Below are positions 1 through 14,880 of a DNA stretch of 64,000 bases, in pieces. The notes below the pieces were generated by a model that saw only the letters and a list, made by a program, of their open reading frames with translations, searched no databases and was not told the DNA's origin. The position numbers and the translations under genes were made by a program. Location of the stretch: positions 749,963-813,962 of the forward strand of contig VWZL01000597.1 of assembly GCA_013396915.1 (NCBI GenBank), given 5' to 3'. The DNA is from Stercorarius parasiticus. Taxonomy: Eukaryota > Chordata > Aves > Charadriiformes > Stercorariidae. Within the stretch, counting starts at the first letter, position 1; each line of letters begins with the position of its first letter.

Positions 1-3000
1 TCAGCCTCTCTCATGTGTGGGTACAGGGAGTTCTTGCAACCTGTTGGATACCAAGCTGGTCTTATCTTAAGTTCTCTGTGGTGGAGAACCATGTAGTGAA
101 GTTCTCAGTTGCCAGGAGAGTTTCAGAGTTCCCCTCCCTCTCCAGTCTGCATCTTTCTTTCCCCCTACTGCTTTCCTCTATTTGGTTTGATATTTAATAG
201 CAACTGCCATTAAGTATAATTGCTACTAATTAGTTATGCTTTGGAATGTTGCATTAATCACTATCACATTATTAGCGTACGAGCCACTAAGATACTAAAA
301 GAAAATTGGTTCTGCTTTACCTCAAACTAGGACAGTTCTCTAGTCATAATTTATGTCTCTCCACCTATTCTCCATACCTTTTCTGCTCGCTCAACTTGTA
401 TGCATGCTTTCTTCCTCCTGCTTATGAGTTCCCTCATGTTCCTTCTTGCAGGCTCAGCCCTTTACAAAAGACATGTCATCTCACTGCCTCAGGCAACATT
501 TTGCTTGTTGCTTCATCTTATTGACAGTCTAGGCTATGCTTCTGAAGATGCCACGTTGGCTTTGTGCCACACTGCCCAGGGTTCTCCTGTGCTGCCATGA
601 GTTCCAAGTACCACATCAGCTAGGGATGTGCCTGTGTAGAGTCGGAATTGCTTATTCCACCCACTGAACCAGGGTCCTCAAGTGGACAGTACGGATGCAG
701 TTTATCACCTATGAGATATGCCAAGTGCATTTGAGGAACTTTTTTAAAGTTGGCATTCACCAGCATAATTAGCTAAAACTGTCACAGAGCAGTTATTCCA
801 GCCGTCCTAATTTCAAATCTGAAAGTCTGAGTAGAGGAACATCTTCCTCCCTTATTTATATCTCTCTACAGGAAAACAAGAACTGTAATACTCAGGGCAC
901 CAATCCTTCAAGCTTTCTGTTCATTTCACAATTCATACAGTACCTTGACTACAAGATTAAACCATGAATTACATGGCACAGTGCTGTGCTGGATAAGACT
1001 ACTGCACATTCCTCACCAGATTTGTTTTGCATCAAGGTTAGGTGATAGCACTTAACGCAATTTTTTTCCCCCTGGCAAAGTTATACTTTAATTCAATGTC
1101 AGTTATCAAGATGCTGACCAGTTCCATATCGTAAACTCCAATTCCTAATTATTTTTTTTTTAATCTAAATTTGCTGAAGAGTAGGACAAAATTATAAAGT
1201 ACATGATGACAGTGCCTAGGCTTAGTGGATTTAACTTATGGAAAACTTAAGGAAAAGACAACCCTATTAAAAGTCCAATTTATCTTATTTTGCAACAAAT
1301 AGAAATATTGTAGAAGAAAAATAACTCTTACCTACTGTTTTAAGTTTTTTATCAACTAGCACCTGCTACTGCACACGCAGTATAGCCATTTCCTACCATG
1401 AATAAACCTAAAATCATCCACACTGCTTCCTTCTTGAATACACGACTCTTGTGCAACCCCAACAGGTGTATTTCAATCTAACAGCCTCTCACTGGAGCCA
1501 AGCCGCTCCAGTGCGGGCGGTGTGCCCCACCGCGTGGCTGAAACTGGTACCACAAAAGCAGTCATTTTATCTCCCATCGGGGAAGTTCCATTCAAGCCTG
1601 GAATTACCCCTTTTCTCAGATGCTACACAGACTGCTTTCTAGCGAGAGAAAAGAATTGTGCAGTAAGTGCTCAGTCTCCATAACAAAGATTTTTATTTTT
1701 TTTTTAAGCTGTATCAGGCTTGTTCAGCTAGGGAGCTAAGAACTCCTCTCTTTCACCTGGTTTACGCCTCACATACCTGGCAAAAACTTCTGCAGTTCTG
1801 ACTGGCAGATGATACGTCTCAAACAGCTCTTTTATACATGATCCTCAAGTTACTGTAGTCATCTGCTATAGTTTGAATTAAATTTTAAAACTAGATATCA
1901 ATTTATATATTCCAGTGAAACAAAACATCCAGACATAAATAAGAATACTAGATCCAAAATGAAAAATTAATGAATAATGCCAGAAAATGCAGACAGTGAT
2001 TTCTTGTTTATTATGACCCACCTTTTTATTTATAAATGGAACAAACCTCTTTGGCTTGAGCTATTTCCATAAATACTTGCCCTGTGAACCCAACCTGAGA
2101 TCTGGAAGTTTTAACACCTTTTTTTTATTATTATTTTATGGTGTGATCCATCAAAAAAGCCTGACAGGGAAGTTAACTTTCTTTTATACTCTCAGTATAA
2201 GCAACACACACATTGCTTCCCTCCAGCACTATTTTCAAAAGTCACCAATATATGAAAAAGTCATCAGCAAGTTACCACTGGTTTTGTGTGGCAGCAATAG
2301 GAGTTGGTGTTACAACTGGGAAATCAGACTGCAGTGCTGGCTCATGCAAGCTAACTCTCACCTGAAAAAGATGTTCAAAGCAAACAAGAACCATTTATAT
2401 TAGTCACTTGATTTGCTGTCTGTAGCTTAACACTTTGTCCAGAAGACTTAAATAGCTATATCAAGAAAAGATCCTAATGCTTCAGAGTATAATCAGTGAT
2501 TTTGTCGCTTAAGACAATCATAACAGGAAGGGTACTAGTTAAAGTACAACCACCTTATGAGCTTCCTGTTTATGACTATGTACTTCACACTTTCAGAGAT
2601 TTGGTTTAGCTGCCCTTTTCAGACCTTATTAATAAAGTGGCAACTGAGAGTAAACTAAGCTAGTTGCCTCCTAGTAGCCTTTATCAGTAAAATGCAATTT
2701 TGAGTGCTTGCATTAAACATTAAAACCATGACTTCAGAGACAGGGGCTCAAACATTAAAACTTTTGGTAATGTTATATAAAATATGAAATTATGTTTATA
2801 ACATTATTTGGGGAAATTTGTACCCATCTTTTCAATTTCTTTCCCCTCAAGCATGTAGTAGAAATATGGGAATCTGATTCTTTTTATCACAGAATTCCAG
2901 AATCACAGCAAGACAGACATCAACTACTCAAAATTTAAAAAAAAAAAAAAATCAAAGAACCTGTACTGAACTAGTGCCCTAATGTGAACACTGGCCCATT

Positions 3001-5660
3001 TCAGTGATGTAGCTTGTAGCACGCTAAAATTCTGGGGAAGTGTAATCCACTTACTAAAGCACCTGTTCACTTTGTGAATTAGAAGAGTTACCCACACAAT
3101 CCAATTAGAAGTATTTGTCTTGTGCAGAGAAGTCTGCAACCTAGGATTCAGGCTCTGTGCTATATAGCTTTGCTATAAATAACGTGCCTTATGTTTCAAC
3201 ATTCCTACAATTATTCAATAACTAGATCTCTAAAGGGGCTATGGTTTGGCTCATCAGCAAAGTCTCACTAAATCTGTTAAACAGGTTATCATATTAAGCC
3301 TTCCTTTCAAGCACAACATTATTCCAAGTTTAATATTACATTATTTGTCAGGCAGCCAAGTGAGCTCTAAAACAGGAAGAGGAATCAGTTTTTTTTTTGC
3401 CAGAAAGGCAATCGCTTGCACCACACGGACAGTTCCACAGAAGGCAGAGGGCAATCAAGACTCAGAATCACTACAGCTGTTCCCAGTGTTATGACCTGGG
3501 TCCCACAACATAATCATTCATTTTCTCACAACACAAGTGTCCAGCTGAAAATGTTTCCCCAATTTTGGCCACTTGCAGAGATGATCAAGTGTTAGAAGGC
3601 ACATGCGAGGAAGAACTCCTTCATGGGATGCTCATATAGCAGCTTGTGCCAGGAAAAGGAAGATTCTTAAAGGCAGACTTCATCTCAGCACAAAAAAAAA
3701 AGAAAAAATCAACACACACACACACACCACCAGCCTATAAATTAATGCACCCATGTGAAAACAAACTGATCAAAGCAGCAGGAGATTTAGCTTTTCAATT
3801 ACTTCTAAGACATTGCTATCAATCCTGGTTTAAAAGGGCCAAATCAACTGTTGCCAAAACCCAGGTGAGAAAGTGATTAGTACTACCAGTCCAGGTCTGG
3901 AAAACTACCAGCTTCAATCAAATCATGTATTTGTTTCAGGAAGGTGAAGGCAGAAGAACAATTTGTCTCAGCACTGTTTTCTCCACTAGTTCAGACTAAG
4001 ATGACTGTATTAGCAACACAACAGAACCATTTCTAAAGGAAAGAGACATTAATGAGGCATAAGAGAGGCAGACTTCAATCTACTTGGCATACAGATTTCC
4101 AGTTGCTGCAGAGAAGCATTCTCCAATGTTTTGGAACAAGATTTTGTTGAAATCCTGAGAGATCCAAGGGCAACCCTAGCTTTCCTAAGGAGGCCTTTAA
4201 CACTCCTTCATTGAAAGGTTCAGTAGTAAGTAGCAAAACTATTTTGCACATGAACTAGTTCTCCAACAACTCCTCTAATACAACCCTCTGGGCTTGGACA
4301 CAGAAAAACTCAAGAGCTTTAGCATGGAACTGGGAACGGTAAATGCCCCAGCAGCTCTTCCTGCTTTTGAAAGTTAAAGCTGAGCATGGTCTGTAATGAC
4401 AAGTTATTAAAAATGAATCTGAAACCAGAGATCTTGCTGTGGGAGAACTCACCAAATGGTGTGCAGGGAACACAAGAACTCCTACAACTCATCTGATCTA
4501 ACCACACATCAGTCAGCCAAGTAGAACCAAGCATGTACTGCAATAAAGGATTTCAGTTTCATCAATTCAGTCTTGATAATACTAGAGCTCTCACACCAAC
4601 TGATGTGACTATTTAGTACAGAGGTACTTAAAATGCAAGTTTTATTTCCCTCATTACTTGACTGAATAGATAAAATTATTTTGCCTAAACCAGACTAGTG
4701 AAAAGCTTCTAGAAGTTCAGAACTTCATCTGAGGAATCTGCAAATGCATATTAAGGCCACCTGCATTATTTATAATGAATAACTAACAGGGACTAGATGT
4801 GACAAACCAAGTCTAATATTGCAATGAGCAGACTTAATTCCACTCCCAAAACATTTCAGGCTGAAGAAATTACTTTATAGCAGGACTAGTATTACTGCCT
4901 ACTTCAGATGAGGTTTTATGGACTTAGAACACTGAAGATTACAAAACAAAGCTCATAGCATAGTCTTTCAACAACTATTTCACTTTCCATAATCTCTTTA
5001 GCTCTTTTGTAGGAATTCATACCAAGGCTAGTACCTGTGTACAGCAGGCAAGTTGTGAAGATAACACCATACACACACTATGGAACAATACAAATATAAC
5101 TTCAGTGCTGCTGTTTTTTTCTTCTTAATGCATATCACTACTATAGAACTATTTAAGTTTTCTAAATCAATTTGTGTTTAACTAATGCATTTTCAGAAGT
5201 GAGACAGCTTGAAGACAAAAAAAAAAAGCTACTACACCTAGTAAAGCAGTAGCGGATAGCCAAGCTAGCAATATTAACCAAGATACACACAGGTAAATTA
5301 GTAAACACTACTGGCAAGAACCTACAATACAAAGTTAGAGCAAGATGATGCAGCAAGATTCAATGGAATGTTAAGTGGGAATTTGTCTTTTTACAAATTA
5401 AGTGTATGACATTCCTTATTTTCATTAATGAGCATCAAGTCCTAAATACAACTCAGCTTTTCACTAAGTAGCTACAAAAAAGGGAAAAAAAAACCCACAC
5501 ACCCCATCCTAGAATTCTAGCTTGCCCTAACTTTAAAATGATTCCTTTACACAACATTGCAGAATAATCACAGTCCATGCTTTTTGCTACCATGTACCAG
5601 AATAGTTGAATAGTGTTCAAGTATTCAAATATTCAAGTAGGAGTTACGTACACAAACATG
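1..5660. other. Intergenic DNA downstream of RAN; no gene seen
   Basis: AT-rich sequence with only short, non-conserved open frames. No exon with matched splice sites, no RNA gene and no clear transposon was recognised. A short CA microsatellite is present near 3.7 kb. By synteny with human, ADGRD1 would be expected to the left of the window on the same strand as RAN, but no part of it was seen. Distal RAN transcripts could run a little into the right end. Confidence 0.6.
3712..3727. repeat. (CA)n microsatellite
   Basis: About eight CA units directly after a poly-A stretch (3691-3707). Short simple repeat with no coding relevance. Confidence 0.8.
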
Positions 5661-5691
5661 CAAGTTAAAAGGAATAAATGAAATGCTCCAC

Positions 5692-5697
5692 TTTATT
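5692..5697 (-). terminator. RAN: Distal polyadenylation signal of RAN
   Basis: AATAAA on the minus strand, read as tttatt on the plus strand. About 35-55 bases further along the transcript is a GT-rich stretch (TGTTTGTGTACG), a suitable downstream element. This makes it the better supported of the two RAN signals. Confidence 0.5.
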
Positions 5698-6559
5698 AAG
5701 AAACCAAAAATACAAAACTGAAGAGTTCAAGGCTTCATGTACTCAAACACTACTGAAAAATGGTATCTTAGTTTTGTTTACTAGCAGTACTAATATTGAC
5801 CAAGATTAATCTCTACAAGATAGTGTTAAAAGTTGACATTTTCCACCATTTGTGCTGTAATAAGCTAGAGTTTCAAATTAAGAACTTGGTGCAGTTACAG
5901 TAAAGTCTAGATATTTTTAAGTGTGGTTTTAGTTAATATGCTGTTTTGTAGCCAAGAGCTTTTTAGCTCAAACTACAGCTGTTTTCTAGTAGGTAAAGTT
6001 TAAGATGCTTAGAGAGAATTTGTTTAATCAGCTATAGTTCTACTGAATGATGTTCCATGCAAAGATACAGCTTTAGAGTCACCTAACAGACCTAGATGCC
6101 ATTTGTTTCTGGCTACTAAAAATACAGAGCTCTGTGAAGGCATATTGTACTAAAAGTTGGAGAGTTGAGACTGTATCTAATGGTAGCATATGCAAGCTGA
6201 ACTACACGCTTTTCTCTCAAGACACCCTGCAGACCACAAACATTCCCGTTTGCATGGGAATGTTGATCCAGTCACACTTACCAGTCCAGTGTTCACTGCT
6301 TTAGTTTTACCTGGCAGTTAGTTCAGCTTTCCTCAGATGCTTTAATTATATGCTTCAGGATATCAAGGGAAGGTTAACTGTTAGCTCTGATTTAGCAAGA
6401 GAAGCATAACATGAGAAGCAGGAGGGAAGAGGAGAACAGAGAATGAGAAAGGTAGTAGACAATCAAGTATTAGCCTCAAGTGGAGAACAAAAGACACTTT
6501 GAAGGGTTTTCCTAACAATGCATGAAAGTTCGCTTGCTTAGAGGTACTTGAAATACAAC

Positions 6560-6565
6560 TTTATT
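6560..6565 (-). terminator. RAN: Proximal polyadenylation signal of RAN
   Basis: AATAAA on the minus strand about 365 bases after the stop codon. I see no strong GT-rich element after it, so use of this site would be an alternative short-UTR form at best. Confidence 0.35.
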
Positions 6566-6927
6566 ATCTAAACAAAAAAGAATGAGAATGACAGAAACAA
6601 GATTTACCACTTAACACTCTGATGTGACTGCAGCAGTCTTACATTTGAAACTCAAAAGGGGAAGTAATTGCAGTCCAAAAAACAGCTAAATATGCAGGTC
6701 CAAAATATGAAGTTTTTTGTTTGTTTTTTTTTTTCCATTTTGTTTGGTTTTTTTTTTTTAAACTGCCACATTCACTCCGAAGCCCATTCATCTCTTTCAG
6801 CATCCCAAAGATTAAGCACATGTTCTGCTCAGCTAGATAATAAAGTGGCAAACACGCTGCACCACTGACATCACAGGACAGTTGCCTATAAAACTAGACT
6901 TCTGACGCTGGGCTCCAGCTTCATCCC

Positions 6928-10270
<3,343 letters not shown>

Positions 10271-10388
10271 GCTGGGTCTGCAGGGGAAATGGAAGCATGT
10301 GAGCTCACAACAGGCGAGCCGATTCAAGGCCCAGCCGGAAGGGGCCGGCCGCCCTTTTCGGTTCCCGGACGCCTCCCAGGGCGCGTGT

Positions 10389-10768
10389 NNNNNNNNNNNN
10401 NNNNNNNNNNNNNNNNNNNNNNNNNNNNNNNNNNNNNNNNNNNNNNNNNNNNNNNNNNNNNNNNNNNNNNNNNNNNNNNNNNNNNNNNNNNNNNNNNNNN
10501 NNNNNNNNNNNNNNNNNNNNNNNNNNNNNNNNNNNNNNNNNNNNNNNNNNNNNNNNNNNNNNNNNNNNNNNNNNNNNNNNNNNNNNNNNNNNNNNNNNNN
10601 NNNNNNNNNNNNNNNNNNNNNNNNNNNNNNNNNNNNNNNNNNNNNNNNNNNNNNNNNNNNNNNNNNNNNNNNNNNNNNNNNNNNNNNNNNNNNNNNNNNN
10701 NNNNNNNNNNNNNNNNNNNNNNNNNNNNNNNNNNNNNNNNNNNNNNNNNNNNNNNNNNNNNNNNNNNN
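10389..10768. other. Assembly gap of 380 N
   Basis: Unresolved bases inside a CpG island. The gap lies wholly between the RAN first-exon donor (10867) and the acceptor before the ATG exon (10277), so it hides only intron or promoter sequence of RAN. Open frames that appear to cross it are artefacts. Confidence 0.99.
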
Positions 10769-10866
10769 GGTGACCGCCACCCCCACCGTTCACGCTTCAC
10801 ACAGCAGCTACACAACCCCCCCCACCCGCTCTTGGAAGGCAGAGGAGGGCGCCCCGGCCCCGTTAC

Positions 10867-10955
10867 CTCTCCCGAGGCGTCTCTCCGCGTCGCTTCCCTC
10901 AGTGACTGGGCGCTGGGAAGATGGCGGAAGCGCGGTTCAAATACCCGAAGAGCGA
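10867..10955 (-). other. RAN: RAN non-coding first exon (5' UTR)
   Basis: On the minus strand a GAG|GTAACG donor at 10867/10866 ends a GC-rich block that begins near a CCGCCATCTT element. It would splice to the acceptor at 10278, just upstream of the ATG. The donor is seen directly. The transcription start, near 10940-10960, is inferred from the motif placement typical of housekeeping promoters. Confidence 0.6.
10918..10927 (-). promoter_or_regulatory. RAN: YY1-type site at the RAN transcription start
   Basis: CCGCCATCTT on the minus strand, preceded by CTTCCG (ETS-like). YY1 sites in this orientation commonly lie just after the start of housekeeping genes, and this one sits near the 5' end of the inferred RAN first exon. 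Confidence 0.6.
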
Positions 10956-10992
10956 CGCCGCGCGGCCACGGGGAGGGGGAGGGGCCGTCCGT

Positions 10993-10998
10993 CACGTG
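10993..10998. promoter_or_regulatory. RAN: CACGTG E-box upstream of RAN
   Basis: Palindromic CACGTG within GTCACGTGGTC, about 35-55 bases upstream of the inferred RAN start. This is the core bound by MYC/MAX and USF proteins. The occurrence is seen directly; binding is inference. Confidence 0.55.
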
Positions 10999-11290
10999 GT
11001 CAGCGGCGGGCGGGAGAGAGGCTGCCGGGCGCGAGACTGGTCGGACGTTGCACCCGGCCTCCTCCCCCGCCGTTCCTGGCCTGTGCCGGACGGCCCGAGG
11101 GGTCTGTCCTCCACTGGGCGCCCTGTCCTCCGCCGGCCCCAGGCCCGCGTACCCGCCGGCTGTTCGAGACGGGACCGAACGCGCGGTTCTAAGTGGCACC
11201 GTCTGCCGTAAGGCCCGAGGTTTGCTGGTGAAGGTCGAGGCAGAGCCTCTGGGCCAGGCTGAGCTGCCCGGGGAGCTCGGTAGTCTCCCT

Positions 11291-14150
11291 GTTTAATCAT
11301 TAAAATCGCATCAGAAAGTGTTCTAGTCAGCTGATGATGCTCCTTCTGCGGACAAAGTTTAAAAATCGTGTGTGGTTACTTTGAAAACCTATTGAACTGC
11401 CTCCAGCACGGTTTAATAGCCTTCAAAAGCAGCAGGAGAATTTAATTGAACAGCTTTCAGGTAAAAGCAGCTGCGTTCAAAAGGACTTTCCTTAAATGTA
11501 CATTATGACCATTCTTTTCAGTTCTTCATACAAACTGATCTGCATTCACTAGAGAATGCATTGATGAAAATAAAAGTTGTTTTGGAAGCCCTGGATTTAG
11601 AGTATTTTCTCTTAAGATCTCAAATCCAAACTTCAGCGAAACAAAGTTATTCAAAAACTGACTTTCAAAGAACCTAGGTGTTTGCATAGGTCTATAAATA
11701 CCAAGTTCATGGGTTCACACTGATTTTTAAGGTCTCCGATTTTTTTATTCCAGTATGCTTTAAACAGCTTTCATGAGGTCTGCATACTGCACCCCATAAT
11801 CTAGAATAAATACACGATTTCTTAAAATATCTTTGGATTGAATTAACACAGAGAATATTTCATAGCAGGTGATGTATACAAACATAGCTTATTTCTTCTA
11901 TGGCAATGTACACAGCAAGTTTTACAAAAGTGATTGCATTCTGCTGTAATTTTTGTTTATTTGATAGTGTAATGCTAATCCAAATGTTGCGTAAGATTTT
12001 CTGTGTTGGAAAAATCACTGGCTTGTTGAACTTGCTTTCGCTTTTTTTGGACTAGTTGGGTTTGTGGGTTTTTTAGCATTTTTGCTGACGGCCTCTAGGT
12101 GTCAGAAAGGATATTTTTCAGAATATGTAACTCAAATTTGTCTCAGCACAATGCTACCTTTATAAAACACTTGTGAATTCCACCTCTCTTCTTGACAAAC
12201 AGGCATGCGTTTATAAATAGGAGCCCATAAACCCGCATTAGTGCAGTTTGGCAGTTTTTAAGAATATAAACACTTCCAGGGAAAAAAACAATCTGTAACT
12301 GTGTATAGAACGCTCAGTGTACTTTAGAAAGTTCTCAATATTGTTACAAATTCATTAGTAAACCACTTCTCTCCTGAAAACAAAATGGTAATGCTATCTA
12401 ATATGTTATTTTGGAATAATTAAAATAGATTTCTAATAAAAAAGTCCCCTATCATAGCATTTGAGTGCCTGGCAAATATTTATGTTGTTGTTACAAAGCT
12501 AAGTTACTATGTGGAATGTATTTTTTATCACCTGTTTTATCATCATGTGTAAGTGTTCAATTCAGAAGATCCACAAAACATCTCCAGGTAACTCCATTCA
12601 GCAGAGGCAACAATAAACTTCCAAGCACTTATCAGCAGTGTTAGATCACTATCTAAAAGATTAGAGTCCGTAAGATATCACTAGGTAATGAGCAGAATAA
12701 TTACTTTTAAAAGATCTTTACATTTCCTATATCTTGACTCAGGTCACCTGTGAAGAAACTTAGCAACTCGCTGATGCAGATAAATGCACAAAGTAAAAGG
12801 CTGCCCTTAATAACTAAGTGAAGATGCAAATGAGGAACAGTACAAAAGGTCGTGCTGGAGATAAAACAGAGTCATAGAGCTAAACACATGTTTGAATGTG
12901 ACTGCTGTATTAGTAGGAAGCAAAATAATTTTGCAAACTGTAAATGAAGGCAACAATATACCCAGGCAAGCAATGAAAAGGAACGTAATTGTACTTCCCA
13001 GTTAAAGCCGTGATTGCGGAAATGTCTCTGGAACATGATCTCAGGCAGGAATGGAGGTCTGCACGCCGGTGTTCAAGGCAACACAGGAAATTACACTGAA
13101 AGGTCTGAAGAGGAAATTAGTCACTTTCAGCATGGATAGGTAAAATGGATCCTACAGTAGCAAAATTCAATCAGAATATGTATTCAAAAGACAAACTTTA
13201 TTAATTTTTTCACCAGGTAAAACATGTCTGACCCTAGGTTTCATTAAGAGACTACCCTTCTGGAAGAGAAGCACTTACTAGGTCAATGATGAAGAACAGA
13301 TGTAGATCTAAATTTTTTCAGAAAACAAAAAGTCAGCAATTTACTGTCATTAAAGTGGCATACACTGCTAATTCAGAACCTTTAAATTCCTGATCCATCA
13401 CGGGAATAAAATTCTATGACTCTGTGAGTCATAGAATTATTACATTGGATTATTATGTTCAGTATCCAAAAGTAACATTTTTAGAATGTACAGTTGCTGA
13501 ACATGTGGTTTAGAAGATAAGTATATGATAGAACTGAGATACTAATAATTACAGGTAATTGACTATAGTCTTGAGTATTTTTTGGCACACACCTAAGAAC
13601 ACAATACCACTGAGGACTCTTTGCCTCCTGTAGTATGTGCATGCTCTATATCCTAGAAAGCCCCAGGCCTTTTAAGACACACCTGTTGTTGTACAGATTT
13701 AGGACTTTGGCAAAGTTTTGGTGTTTTTACTAGAGCCCTAAACATCACTAACAGGCAACGTGTTAACACCTTTCAGTTGAAGAGCTGAAGTCAGTTGATG
13801 GGGCTTCGGAGCAGAGGACGGGATGGGAGCGTGCAGCTTTTCCATGGTTACCAGTCGCGATACAGGTGGCTCTCGGCCGTTCCAAGGGCGAACAGCAGAC
13901 TGCAAGCCATGGCTTAGCGCTGAGACAGGATAGGGAAGTGCCTGTGGCCTGTGAGAAGCAGAAGTGCTAGCAAAGAGAGGACGCCGCCCATGCGCTTTTT
14001 GGACTAAACATGAATTACATCAAGTCTGGTTGCAGCCTGTCCACATCAGAGAAAAATTAAATAAAATTCAACTAAAAAATAAACATATCACAATTTTTTT
14101 ACAACTCTTTCTCTCACGGCAGCCTCCCAAAACTGCGAGTGTTATAATTT
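11291..14150. other. Spacer between the RAN and STX2 promoters
   Basis: About 2.9 kb of AT-rich DNA with no supported exon. It holds one near-perfect hairpin (13410-13438). From about 13.8 kb GC content rises toward the STX2 CpG island. Both flanking genes read away from it. Confidence 0.6.
13410..13438. repeat. Perfect 13-bp inverted repeat, 3-base loop
   Basis: The left arm AATTCTATGACTC and right arm GAGTCATAGAATT are exact reverse complements around TGT. The right half contains TGAGTCA, the AP-1 consensus. The arms resemble the ATTCTATGA-type tail of CR1 elements, so a fold-back of CR1 tail sequence is one possible origin. Confidence 0.85.
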
Positions 14151-14427
14151 CTCGTTGGACACCGCTCCCTCGAGGCGGGGGTTTCCTTACGGGTACCTGT
14201 GGTACCCTTCAGCCTCCTCGGCTCTCCAGCGCTCCCTCTCGCGAAGCGCCCCTCAAACACGTCCGTGGCCACACTGCTCAGCCATACCTTCCCGCACGCT
14301 GCTTCGCCACGCTCAGCGCGGCCGCCCGCGCCCTCACGGCCTCGCCCCCGCCGCCGCCGCCGGCAAGCGGGGGAATTACCTCAGGAGGGTGGCACCGCCG
14401 CGCCCGCCCCAACCGCCGGCCTCGCCA

Positions 14428-14435
14428 TGACGTCA
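14428..14435. promoter_or_regulatory. STX2: Consensus CRE in the STX2 CpG island
   Basis: Perfect palindrome TGACGTCA, the full CREB/ATF site. It lies about 60-70 bases upstream of the NRF1-like core and about 100 upstream of the Sp1 box, a normal proximal-promoter position. Confidence 0.65.
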
Positions 14436-14492
14436 GCAGCGCCAGGCGGGCTCCCCAAGGGGATGACTGCCGCGCGCGCCCGCCCCTTTCCC

Positions 14493-14500
14493 CGCATGCG
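14493..14500. promoter_or_regulatory. STX2: NRF1-like core in the STX2 CpG island
   Basis: CGCATGCG within CCGCATGCGCGG, matching the core of the NRF1 consensus. The ATG inside it opens a frame with no resemblance to syntaxin, so it is not the STX2 start. Confidence 0.5.
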
Positions 14501-14528
14501 CGGCGCGGCCGGAGGTTGCCGTGGGGTT

Positions 14529-14537
14529 GGGCGGGGC
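14529..14537 (+). promoter_or_regulatory. STX2: Sp1/KLF GC box
   Basis: GGGCGGGGC in the CpG island, downstream of the CRE and NRF1-like core. Typical of TATA-less promoters. Confidence 0.5.
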
Positions 14538-14880
14538 TGGGGGCGCGGCCGCCGCCGCGGGCAGGGCGGAAGGGGCGCGGGGAGGCGGTGCGGCTCGTCC
14601 GCAGCGCCCGGGAGAGCGGGGAGAGAGCCCGGGGGTAGGCGGCCCCAGCGACAGCGNCCGGCGTCTCGGCCCACGCCCCGGGCAGGGAGGGCCCCGTCCG
14701 CCGCAGGCCGCGTTCCAGCCCCCTCCTCGGGGAAGGGGGCGGCTTCCTCCCGGCGGCCGTGGAGCTGGCGGCGGAGCCCAGGCTGCTCCGGTTTTTATAG
14801 ATCACCTTCTCCCGCTTCCTCCTGACCTCCAGCGCCTTCCGAACGCGAGCGCGCTGGGCGGCAGCAGATAAACGGGATAA

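Larger units (their letters stand above)
5661..6927 (-). other. RAN: RAN 3' untranslated region
   Basis: This is the sequence after the RAN stop codon on the minus strand. It contains no conserved coding frame and has two canonical AATAAA signals on the minus strand. The distal one gives a UTR of about 1.25 kb and the proximal one about 0.38 kb. The left boundary is inferred from the distal signal and is not seen directly. T-rich runs at 6720-6760 (A-rich in the transcript) lie within it. Confidence 0.55.
14155..14880 (+). promoter_or_regulatory. STX2: CpG-island promoter, probably of STX2
   Basis: Strongly GC-rich, CpG-dense block with a cAMP response element, an NRF1-like core and Sp1 boxes, with no TATA box visible. 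It is the only CpG island upstream of STX2 exon 2 on this side of RAN, so it is the likely STX2 promoter and first-exon region. A single N at 14657 interrupts it. The expected first coding exon, which should encode an N-terminal syntaxin peptide of about ten residues, was not found in the visible bases. Confidence 0.7.

Noticed and set aside
2880..2930. CACAGAATTCCAGAATCACAG resembling an inverted CR1 tail
   Set aside because: Too short, with no CR1 body sequence next to it.
13964..14871. Overlapping long open frames in the STX2 CpG island
   Set aside because: Several frames on both strands are open at once because the DNA is GC-rich. The translations are low-complexity Arg/Pro/Gly/Ala and none resembles the syntaxin N-terminus.
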